From: Cytidiella melzeri
Lineage: Eukaryota > Basidiomycota > Agaricomycetes > Polyporales > Irpicaceae
Length of the DNA: 18,184 nucleotides
Direction of reading: 5' to 3'
Assembly: GCA_022592445.1 (NCBI GenBank)
Contig: JABYQR010000584.1
Coordinates: 1 to 18,184, forward strand
A program made the position numbers and the translations under genes. Numbering within the stretch: the stretch's first letter is position 1; each line of letters opens with the position of its first letter. Below, piece by piece: positions 8,965 through 16,828 of the stretch. The notes beneath the pieces were generated by a model. That model worked only from the letters and a program-made list of their open reading frames with translations, was not told the origin of the DNA and made no database searches.

Positions 8965-9078
8965 TCAACTTCTGCACCTTGTGAGTTTGTATGGGTTTGC
9001 GGTTTTGAGGTCATACTATATTGCCAGGGTAAACTACCCCATCATTGAGATACAGTGAGAGAGGTGGTGAAGGTGGGC
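8901..9078. repeat. Diverged direct repeat, copy 1
   Basis: The stretch running from CACCAAGTA through CTCCAACGTTGTGACTT, TTCTGCACCTT, GGGTTTGCGG and GGGTAAACTACCC to GAGAGAGGTGGTGAAG recurs at 9307-9479 in the same order and orientation, with roughly 20-25 percent divergence and small indels. Copy 1 has about 20 extra bases near 8911-8929. Confidence 0.75.
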
Positions 9079-9306
9079 GAGTCTTGTCCCTGGTAATCTA
9101 ATGCAATGCCACACACTGATTGTGCACACGCCTTCTTCGCACTGCATGAAAATGCTCAACACTTGTTGATATATCGAACGGCAAACGGTCCACTCACCTT
9201 GATGCAAGCAGTACAAGCCTTGATAACGCAGATTGCTGGCCAATTTCCTTAGATGCTGTGGTCTGCGTGAGTGTTTGTTATGTGAGTACACTTCATAAGT
9301 CAGACA

Positions 9307-9479
9307 CACCAAGTAAGCCCAACACGGTCCTCCAACGTTGTGACTTTGTGATTTGATCGACTTCTGCACCTTCTGATTTGTCTGGGTTTGCGGTGTCGAG
9401 GTCGTACAATATTGCCAACAACAGGGTAAACTACCCTGTTGTTGAGATATGGTGAAAGAGGTGGCGAAGTCAGGCGAGG
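9307..9479. repeat. Diverged direct repeat, copy 2, with hairpin
   Basis: This is the second copy of the 8901-9078 repeat. It contains a perfect hairpin at 9416-9444: CAACAACAGGGTA, a 3-nt AAC loop, then TACCCTGTTGTTG (13-bp stem). In copy 1 only the inner GGGTA/TACCC part pairs. No coding meaning was established; an overlapping minus-strand frame (9034-9579) looks like a chance open frame. Confidence 0.75.
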
Positions 9480-9547
9480 AGAGGTTCACAGTGAGATACC
9501 GCAATTCAATCAGCATGCTGATCCAATTGCTTAACAGGTCAGCCCGC

Positions 9548-9735
9548 GCTTGCGGTCTGGTGTTAAGGTTAGGCGCCATCAGTCGACTCCTGGTTCTTGC
9601 GCGCTCTCTCCCCCTCCAGCACCCAAATTCCGGCCCAGGCTTGCGGTCCGGTGTTAAGGGTAGGCGCCATCAGTGAAGCTTCAACTTGTTGTTCTTGCCC
9701 TCTCACTCGCTCTCTCCAGCCCCTGCATTCTCGGT
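9548..9735. repeat. Two-copy tandem duplication, 91-bp period
   Basis: The 36-bp cores at 9548-9583 and 9639-9674 (GCTTGCGGTYYGGTGTTAAG and GTAGGCGCCATCAGT-like ends) are nearly identical. They are followed in both by GTTCTTGC and a CTCTCTC...CCAGC run. The spacing is 91 bp. The 9690-9770 part is a CT-rich low-complexity tract. Confidence 0.75.
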
Positions 9736-9791
9736 CTTGGTCTTGCTCTCTCTCTCTCACTCTCCCACCTCTCCACGGTTTATGTTGCACG

Positions 9792-9810
9792 AGAGGGTAG
9801 TGTACCCTCT
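9792..9810. repeat. Small perfect hairpin (GGGTA-type)
   Basis: AGAGGGTA, a 3-nt GTG loop, then TACCCTCT form a perfect 8-bp stem. It shares the GGGTA-NNN-TACCC core with the hairpins in both copies of the direct repeat upstream. Confidence 0.6.
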
Positions 9811-9874
9811 TGTGTAATGTACCGCGTTCATCCTTTTCTGTCTCACCCTCTCTTCTGTGTGCAACTCAACACAG

Positions 9875-10323
9875 ATGAACTGCGCGACAAATTCCTCACC
9901 ACTCACATTCCCTCTCAGCCGCTCACTGCACACCAATATCACCTACAACGACAAATTTGCCGCTATCTTCTCTGCCATTGGCCTGTTCCGCCAACCATGA
10001 TTGCTCGACCTGATGAAACCCGATCCGAGCATGACGTGGGAGCAAGCACGATTATGTTGTTCTCAAGTTGTATTGTTGTAGAGTGCGGTTGGCATGCACA
10101 GCGTGTGCCGGAGTCTTGGGGTTGAGGAAGAAGACTACAGAGGGAAAAGGTGCATGTTGTTTTGCAAGACGACGTACAGCTGATGGCAATTTGCTATGAG
10201 GTCGACAACAGAGTGTGCACTCTCGACGTGTCCGTCATCAGCCAGTCTTTTGTGAGGCAGGATGGAGCTGGAGAGTTTGGAAAATGATTTGCGGGTGTTT
10301 CCGGCAAAGTGCTGCACTTGTAG
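9875..10323 (+). pseudogene. Histidine acid phosphatase (phytase-like), C-terminal remnant
   Basis: Histidine acid phosphatases are secreted enzymes that release phosphate from phytate and other esters. The 3' end of one can be traced: TFPLSRSLHTNITYNDKFAA then IFSAIGLF at 9900-9990, which aligns with the family block FPL-R-LY-DFSHDN--AIF-AIGLF. Next come DLMKPDPSMTWEQARL (10000-10050), FSSCIVVEC (about 10060-10085), and from 10144 KVHVVLQDDVQLMAICYEVD, VCTLDVSVISQSFVRQDG and AGEFGK, matching the VRVLVND--Q-L--C / CTL--F--SQ---R-DG end. The HD proton-donor motif is changed (TYND), so the active site is lost. A TGA (9998-10000), frame changes and a TGA (10285-10287) at the expected Cys interrupt it. 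The upstream two thirds, with the RHGxRxP motif, are absent. Confidence 0.7.
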
Positions 10324-10860
10324 AGTATGCGAGTTGTGTTTATTAACCAGCAATCAAGTAACTCTGGCCGCGAAACGTAGTTGTACGTACCCTTGCGATT
10401 GGTTCGATATATATATATATCATCCAGTTTTCCCTCTACGCTACAAATATGTTGCTTGATATCAATACAATCTCCATTCATCCCATTACCCGATACATTG
10501 TCATCAGGCTGCAATTAGCCGTCCTCCAATTGAGAGTCCTGCTCATGCCTGAGGGTGTGTCAAACCTGCAAGCATGTTGATCTATGTCGACGTCGGTGAT
10601 TACTTCTCCAAGTGGCCGCACACCATTCACTGACTTACCTAGCAACCCCTTTGTCCCTGTCCTGGTCTCGAGGTGCACCAATTTCTTCAACCTCCTCTGA
10701 CTCTTTGTTTCCCTCCTCACCATCCCCGTCAACCTTGTTGTGCTTGACTTCCTCCTCAATTCCTTGCGTTTCCGGAAACGGATTCATTGCAATGTCGGCG
10801 AGGGCGACTAGTAGATGGGTGGTGCTGCAAAGAGCAGCTAAGCGCGGTAAGTCGGAATAT
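10324..10860. other. Mostly non-coding stretch
   Basis: It includes a short (AT)7 run at 10407-10420. Around 10640-10800 a plus-strand reading gives hydrophobic text such as LFVSLLTIPVNLVVLDFLL broken by a stop, which could be a decayed membrane segment but resembles no family I can name. No intact gene was seen. Confidence 0.4.
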
Positions 10861-11050
10861 CCTCATGCGCCACAAAGCGTAACTCGGTGCTGACAGGCCA
10901 GATCTTACGTCCGCTTTCGAACAAGGCGCGCAAAAACGCGCGTCTTGTTCGAAAGCGGACGTAATTTTTTGCCTGTCAGCACCGAGTTACGCTTTGTGGC
11001 CACCGAGTTACCCTTTGTGGCCACCGTGTTACCTTTTGTGGCGCATGAGG
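10861..11050. mobile_element. Foldback (long inverted-repeat) element
   Basis: The two halves pair in three blocks. The inner stem 10905-10931 pairs with 10938-10964 (26 of 27 positions) around a 6-nt loop. The middle stem 10869-10898 pairs with 10971-11000 (30 of 30). The outer stem 10861-10876 pairs with 11035-11050 (16 of 16). The right arm is longer because a 21-bp unit is present three times (10979, 11000, 11021). Such structures belong to foldback or MITE-like elements. No clear target duplication was seen at the borders, so class and exact ends are uncertain. Confidence 0.75.
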
Positions 11051-11371
11051 ACATTGCGCCCTCTGTTTTCCTCCCGCCTCTCACCTCCATACGCTTGACC
11101 GCTCTCACCCCTATATTGTTGCACACATCAATCCTCAAGGTTGGCTTTGCACTTGGTCTTGAAATGACAGAACCGGTGAGTACATGTTCGTTCCTATTGC
11201 TCTATACACACAGGGGTATTTGTTCGTACGATGCGGCATTTGGTTTTTTTTTATAAGTTCACTTTGACTTCACATGTGGTGGATCGACCCCCTTCACACT
11301 TCCCTTCCCCGTCCTCGGCGCTCTTGCTCTTGCCCCCAACCACCATCCTCTCTCTCTCTCCCCGCTGCTCA

Positions 11372-11958
11372 GATACCCAGCACATACATAAACATCATGG
11401 TAACAACCTCACACACGGTCTCAAGTACCTCCTTGACACCATGGTCGACATGAACTTGGAAGTTTCGGACGACAACCTGCAGTACATTGAGTTGATCGAG
11501 GAGGCGCAGGATATTCGAGACGGACAGCCGTTCCCAGAGGAGTACCTAGAACCTCTACGGCGGTTGTGGGAAGACCCGAGCGTGCAAAAGTGCTGGGAAC
11601 GAGGGAACGAGGCCGCTCTTCCAGACAAGTATGTATCATATCGTGCCTCTATGCTGGCGAGTATATGTATTGATGTTGTTTCTTTCATAGCTTGAGCTAT
11701 TTCTTTGGTGATCTTGATCGACTGTTCGATCAGTTCTATGTGCCGATCGAGCAAGATATTGTCCACACCCGCGCACGGACAATAGGCATCACAGAGACGG
11801 TCTTCAACTTATGAGAAAACGAGATGCTCATGGTCGACGTTGGCGGGCAGAAGAGCAAGCGGCGGAAGTGGATCCACTGCTTCCAGGACGTGACAAGTAT
11901 TCTGTTTTTGGTCAGCTTGAGCGGGTAGGATCAATGTCTGATTGAGGACAAGGACGCG
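11372..11958 (+). pseudogene. Heterotrimeric G-protein alpha subunit, internal fragment
   Basis: G-alpha subunits relay receptor signals at the plasma membrane by binding and hydrolysing GTP. Exon A (about 11372-11628) covers the helical domain: NNLTHGLKYLLDTMVDMNLE, DIRDGQPFPEEYLEPLRRLW, GNEAALPD. A 62-bp intron (11629-11690, GTATGT...CATAG) joins in phase as PDN-LSYFF. Exon B (11691-11958) has YVPIEQDIVHTRARTIGITE (switch I Arg and Thr), [16 protein letters not shown] (switch II, catalytic Gln) and [15 protein letters not shown] (11812-11814) and a TAG (11926-11928, at the usual Tyr of SLSEYDQ) break it. A donor GTGAGT follows at 11959, but no exon with NKxD or TCAT motifs is found downstream, and no GAGESGKS P-loop upstream. 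It is therefore a truncated, inactive paralogue. Confidence 0.88.
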
Positions 11959-11975
11959 GTGAGTATTCTTCACGT

Positions 11976-12420
11976 TGTCTCGCCTCCTTCTCTGCTCGCC
12001 ACCATACCCCTCTCTCCGTCTCTCTGTCCAACCATACACTCTCTCTCTCGTCAACAACTCCCCCGTTTTGCTCTCTCGCCTCCGTCTCTGGTCGCCACCA
12101 TATCCCTCTCTCTCTCGTCTGTCTGTCCAACCATACCCCTCTCTCTCCCGTCTCTCTCGTGTGGTCCGCAGTGTCTCCGGTTTCACCATACACCACGCTA
12201 CGTGGCGTGGGTTCGCGAATGCTAGACCGGCATTCAAAAGCGGGGCGTGATAGTCGTTCGCGCACTGTGTACCCTTTCGGACGTCTCTGTCGTCTCTCCC
12301 CGCTCATTGGTCCGGTTCAATCTTACCCCTCTCTCTCTCGTCGTGGTTTCTCTCCCTGTTTGTTTCCCCGTTTGTTGGTCTGGCTCTCTCGCATCCTTCT
12401 CTGGTCACCACAACGTTCAA
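11976..12420. repeat. Pyrimidine-rich CTCTCT repeat tract
   Basis: This stretch is dominated by CTCTCTCTCGTC-type runs on the plus strand. A longer unit is duplicated about 98 bp apart, with TCTCGCCTCC...GCCACCATA...TGTCCAACCATAC at about 11978-12037 and 12076-12135. It fills the place where the next G-alpha intron and exon should be. Long Arg/Glu-rich minus-strand frames across it are products of the repeat. Confidence 0.65.
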
Positions 12421-12512
12421 CGTTCCACCGTGACCGCGACATGCTCAGTCTCAGTAAGCCTCTTCTAGCAGAACCTCAGGCTGTTCAATAGTGAGGGTAC
12501 GCAGAGAAGCTA

Positions 12513-12990
12513 ATGGGCGAGATAGACACAAGCTACCACCAGATGCCATATGAAGACTTCATAAAACTGTTCGCCAAAGTCGGTGGTCTCGACCAGCCAA
12601 ACCTTTCGAGTGCGCAGCTTGACGCGATTTCCAAGAACTACAAGTCTGACCGTTGGAATGGCAAAGAGTCGCCAATGTGTTCTTCAATTGTACGCTCATC
12701 TTTCTTCAAATAGCTCATTGCTGCTAATAGCTGGCCTTCAAGTGTACCAGCTTTAACGACGTGGTCGCCGAAGCTGCCCGTGTCAACCCTGAAAGCCCGT
12801 GTTTTGTCTTTAAAGACGTCTCCGCTTGGCCTGAGAAGGCTGAGGACGAGATAAATATTGACGTTGCGATGTACCCAGACATGTCGGAAGCTCGACGAGC
12901 GTATAACAGCGACATTCCATCTGAAATATCGCATGAGAACCCCCACGTGGCGCGGGCAGCATGGGCGTAGATGACGCCTGTCTGAAAGTG
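12513..12990 (+). pseudogene. Possible FunK1-type fungal kinase, N-terminal fragment
   Basis: Two pieces read MPYEDFIKLFAKVGGL (12540 onward) and, after a likely intron ending TAATAG at about 12730, FNDVVAEAARVNPESPCFVF, KDVSAWPEKAEDEINIDVAM and YPDMSEARRAY. Then comes AAWA, a TAG at 12968-12970 and MTPV. With the stop and a one-base shift, the last part reads like the AWAWM---VEVK segment preceding the kinase core of FunK1 proteins, a family expanded in agaricomycetes. The kinase core itself is absent: ICMT coding sequence begins by about 13026. I am not certain of the family; what is visible is a short, disrupted, hydrophilic fragment. Confidence 0.42.
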
Positions 12991-13025
12991 AAAGGAAGGG
13001 ACCAGGAGAAACAACTCCCGCGTAA

Positions 13026-13765
13026 AGTGCCCTCATACGCACAGCCTACACGCCGCCAAATCCTGTACTGGACACCACAGAGACTGCAAAATATGGCGCC
13101 AAGTCGGACACACTCTCGCGACATCAGTTTACGCGTAGACTGGGGTTTGCTACAAAGGTGAATCTTGATGTCCAGGGATGTGACAGAATAATTACTCATC
13201 CGGCGTTCGGTAGGCTGGGTTCTGGATATACGCCGCCTGCGAGTCCGCCGTGATCCTCGCGAACACATTCCCGTCCGAGACGTCTTCCAGTGTGTTGTCG
13301 TGGCTTTTCCGTCCAGGCAGCTCCCCGTCTGCAGTGCGGGTGACCCCGACATGGCTGGTCGGATGTGCGTGCATGTGTATAGGGCCAATAATCCGCTCAG
13401 TTGCCATACGCGAGCTGGGAAAGTTCTTTACGTGGGAGCTGTCCATTAAAAAAGGCCAACACCTCATCACAACGGGTCCTTACTCGTTCGTCCGACATCC
13501 CGCCTCCTTGGGCAACGTTTTCATGCTCACCGGAACGTTTGTGGCCCACATCGGTCCAGGTAGTTGTTACAGAGAGGGAGGCTGGCTGAACACGGTTGGA
13601 GGCAAGGTAGTCGCGGCATTGTGGCTTGCAAACGTGTTGTTTGTGCCGGTAATGCTGTTACTTCGCGTACGAAAGGAGGATGAGACTCTGAGGGAGCATT
13701 ATCCTGAAGAGTGGGATGCTTGGGCGAAGAACACACCGTACAAGGTTATACCTTACTTGTACTAG
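13026..13765 (+). CDS. Protein-S-isoprenylcysteine O-methyltransferase (ICMT), 5' end missing
   Basis: ICMT methylates the C-terminal prenylated cysteine of CaaX proteins (Ras, Rho, mating pheromones) in the ER membrane, using S-adenosylmethionine. Exon 1 (to 13157) reads TPPNPVLDTTETAKYGAKSD, typical of the family N-terminus. A 56-bp intron (13158-13213, GTGAAT...GGTAG) joins in phase to GFWIYAACESAVILANTF. Exon 2 has LGKFFTWELSIKKGQHLITT, then GPYSFVRHPASLGN (cofactor-binding RHP), hydrophobic membrane stretches, and the C-terminal KEDETLREHYPEEWDAWAKN plus TPYKVIPYLY. The visible reading is about 227 residues, near the usual 230-260. The frame is closed upstream by TAA at 13023-13025, with no ATG before the conserved TPPNP. 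The first exon (first membrane helix) is either further upstream behind an unseen intron or lost. No nonsense codon or frameshift was seen from 13026 on, so it may be functional. Confidence 0.85.
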
Positions 13766-14266
13766 TGGACGAATTGCATGTTGGTCGCTTGCTGTGTCTG
13801 CCATGTAATCCTCTCTGTCTTTGTTACTGATCCCTGTTGTTGTCTTACCGTCCACGCCACCTACCCACATCCCGCATCTCGTCACTTGTGTCTCTTCTGT
13901 TTTGATTTTATTTCTCGCTCGCTCATTGTTTGTAGAAAACCTCAGCTGAGGTTGTACGAGCTATAATCTCCCTCTCCTGTCTCTCTCTCGTCAAACAAAC
14001 TCTTTTGTTTTTTTCACGGATTAAACCCACTCACCGACGCTTTTTTCTTTATGTCCTTGCGCTCCCTGGATTTATTGTTTGTTTTATGTATGCATCTGGT
14101 GTTGTAGCATCAGCGGTAGAGCGGATTCGACCGTCTCGTGCATAACTCGTTAACGCACATCCCACAGATTCACCACCTCCAGGCAAAATTGTCTCTTCGA
14201 CTTCAGACACGTTTGACATGTTATACCCATAATATATACCTATCTCTCACCTGTCGTGCATACTAC
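13766..14266. other. Intergenic stretch after ICMT
   Basis: A T/C-rich sequence follows the ICMT stop and probably includes its 3' UTR. A CTCTCTCTCGTC run at about 13980 resembles the repeat tract at 12000-12140. The composition becomes AT-richer from about 14200. No gene was seen. Confidence 0.5.
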
Positions 14267-16709
14267 TACATTTTTATGGATGAAATATCAATGATTGATT
14301 GTTTAAACTTATACAATATTAGCAGACAAATGTGTATAGCCTTGGACAATGAGACTGAACCATTTGGAGGGAAACATGTCATCTTAGCCTTGGAAAATGA
14401 GACTGAACCATTTGGAGGGAAACATGTCATCTTTGCGGGAGACTTTGCACAGCTTCCCCCAGTCTCAACAGGAAACGCCCTCTATTCAAGTACTGTTCAG
14501 TCTGTTATCCTACAACACAGTCTCATAAGGATCAGCAAGCTGCTTTAGGTAAAGCAATGTGGCATCAGTTTACCACTGCGGTCATCTTACGCACCAACAT
14601 GAGACAAAATTCACAGACAGATGAAGATGCAAAATTCCAACTATAACATCTTACAATGCAAGTAGAGATAAATTCAATGACCAATGACAGAGGCGCAGAA
14701 CGATTCTCGCAAGAGGCCCATCAAACTCTGAGTTATTTTTACTCTGTAGATTGTTATAGTTCCAACAATGATGAGACAAAGCTTTTGACAAAGATCCGTA
14801 AAACAAAATCAGATCCATCACGGAATACTGACCGCTTTCGTCCACATGATCAAGCTGTGTTTTGGTCATTGCCTCCAAGCAATACTGGAAACCATCCTGG
14901 CAAATTAGGTATTTGTATAGGAATGCCTATTATGATTAAGAAGAACAAAGCAACAGAGTGTGGTGTGACTAATGGAGCAGAAGGTGTTGTAGTTGGGTGG
15001 AAATCTCAGCCTATAGATGCAAATCACAGCACATTAGATGTGTTGTTTGTAAAGCTAACTTCACCACCAATACCAATCAAACTAGATGGATTGGAACCTG
15101 ATGTAATGCCTGTCACAGCAGAACCTATAAACGTGATTTGTAAGCTTCCTGATGGCGTGCGAAGAACGATAAAACGCGTACAAGTGCCAGTAATAGTAAA
15201 TTTTGGCATGACGGACTATGCATCCCAAGGTCGGACAAGGAAGTACAATGTTGTTGACATACACAATTGTCGCAGTCACCAGTCTATATATACTTGCTTA
15301 TCAAGAGGTTCAACATATCAGGGTACTCTTATTGCTCAAGATTTCTCAGATAAACACATGACTGGGGGATTGTCTGGATATTTGAGACAGGAGTTCCGAG
15401 AGTTAGAATTGCTAGATGAGATTACAAGATTGCGTTTCGAAAAGAAATTACCCAAGGGTGTAGGCGGTACAACACGGAACTATCTAATATCATCATATAA
15501 GTATGCAAGAGGAAGTGACTATGTTCCTAGAACAATGCCTAGTCCGTTACAATGGGATTCAATCAACACGTATGATATCAATGATCCATTCCAAGAAGCA
15601 GAATGGCAAGTACTTGACAAAAAGAAAAGACTGACAAAACAATCTACATCTACACCTGAATCTAGCAAGAAAGAACCGTTGGGAGTCAATACTGATGCCA
15701 AACAATATATTCCTGCTCAGGGTACTGTACAGATCAATCAACTGAGTAGGCTACAAGGTGTTCGTATTCATAACAAGCGTAGACAGGAAGTAATGAACAT
15801 CAGGAAAGTTCCACCCGGCCATGTAAACGGCAGAAAACAAATATCAATGACCGTATACCTGTACTCAATGGCCCTATGGGTTTTGTATGGAATGGTCAAA
15901 CATATAGCTGTGCATTTGATAGTCTGTTCACTATTATATTGAGCATTATGAGGTATACACCAGAAGAATGGTGTAAATTAACATCAACAACAAATGAATA
16001 TTTGAAAATATTTTGTGACATGTTTGAAGGTGTAGATCTTGACTCAGATGATATAGATAAAACTCGAGACCGTATACAGCTTGCATTTCATTGTAAAGAT
16101 CCAAGTGTGTTCTCAATCAGTACAACAGGCAATGATGTTAGAGAATTATGCGAATTTCTACTAAAAGCTGATGTTATCCATATTGTCAAAACTGTGTACT
16201 GCGTTGTATGTCGAAACAACAAATTTTCTAGCTTATTTTCCAACTATCTAATGTGGCGATGTACAAAGTCTGCATGGAGAAATAAAGCAAAATGAGCAGG
16301 AACGTGTAATGCTCAAAGTACATCTGCATGGATGACAGCTCTATTGAGAACAAAGTCTAGAAAGAAATGCAGTGACTGTCACAGCGTAATGGAGAATATA
16401 CACAAATTTGGTCATGCACCACCCTTCATTGCAATGTGTATAGAGGAAGATCTGGTTTTCAGGTTCCAACATGTCATTAACGTTAGTGGATACAATTAGA
16501 AACTGCGTGGCATCATTTGCTATGGGAATAATCACTATACATCTCGTATAGTCAGTGACAACGGAGATCTGTGGTTCCACGATGGTATAAGTACAGGTAG
16601 ACATACAGAATATGATGGAAACATGAATGGTGTAAACTGCAACATGTTGGCAACAGCAAGACACGGTCGGACCAGTACTGTAGCAATTTATACATGTTGT
16701 GATGTTTAA
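14267..16709 (+). pseudogene. PIF1-like helicase fused to USP-like cysteine peptidase
   Basis: The first part is an SF1B PIF1-type DNA helicase. It has motif II FMDEISMID (14273-14300), motif III AGDFAQLPPV (from 14435), KAMWHQFTTAVILRTNMRQN (about 14550-14610), GMPIMIKKN (about 14920), TDYASQGRTR (about 15210) and YTCLSRGS (about 15290). Walker A is missing: similarity begins just before motif II. From 15840 the frame shifts to 15876-16709, which resembles a ubiquitin-specific protease: a Cys box WNGQTYSCAFDSLF, zinc-ribbon pairs CVVC (about 16200) and CSDC (about 16360), a His box LRGIICYGNNHYTSRIV (about 16500) and WFHDGIS (about 16570). Disruptions are a frameshift near 14512, TAA at 14644, shifts near 14670 and 15840, TGA at 16293 and TAG at 16497. 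Material also seems deleted between the NMRQN and SYNAS regions. Helicases of this type occur in Helitron-like elements and as repeated fungal families; no Rep domain is visible here. Confidence 0.78.
14339..14434 (+). repeat. 48-bp tandem duplication inside helicase
   Basis: The units 14339-14386 and 14387-14434 differ at only two positions (GACAAT/GAAAAT and the last base). The duplication is in frame and adds 16 residues (two copies of NETEPFGGKHVI) between helicase motifs II and III. Confidence 0.95.
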
Positions 16710-16712
16710 GAT

Positions 16713-16828
16713 ACCTGCGCAATGATGACATCTAATTTATTGATATCTATGATATTGTGAGACATGTAAAACCTGCGTGATATTGAATTCTGATTTATTG
16801 ATATATATGATATTGTGAGAAATTTATC
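16713..16828. repeat. 58-bp tandem repeat, two copies
   Basis: The units at 16713-16770 and 16771-16828 both start ACCTGCG and share TGATTTATTGATAT-TATGATATTGTGAGA-type sequence. They lie between the stop codons of two convergent genes, and the second unit ends within the last codons of the minus-strand gene. The sequence is AT-rich with no coding content. Confidence 0.85.

Noticed and set aside
9034..9579. 181-residue minus-strand frame
   Set aside because: It spans the direct repeat and tandem duplication, its composition is not protein-like, and the two repeat copies do not keep a common reading.
9673..10125. 150-residue plus-strand frame starting with a hydrophobic, signal-like stretch
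   Set aside because: Its first half translates a CT-rich low-complexity tract and a tandem duplication, and its second half is mostly out of phase with the phosphatase remnant. I treat it as a chance frame.
11976..12150. CRISPR-like regular repeats
   Set aside because: They are low-complexity CT repeats in a fungal sequence with no unique spacers.
11809..12307. Arg/Glu/Gly-rich repetitive minus-strand proteins
   Set aside because: These arise from reading the CTCTCT repeat tract backwards, and no start, intron or family signal supports them.
12810..13388. 192-residue minus-strand frame
   Set aside because: It lies opposite the kinase-like fragment and ICMT exons, whose motifs are clear on the plus strand.
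14103..14175. tRNA-like D-arm sequence (AGCATCAGCGGTAGAGC)
   Set aside because: The D-arm resemblance is not followed by a matching anticodon stem, T-arm GGTTCGA box or acceptor pairing that I could fold by eye.
14267..16828. Helitron termini around the helicase block
   Set aside because: No convincing 5' TC start or 3' hairpin followed by CTRR at an A/T target could be placed, so I did not annotate a Helitron.
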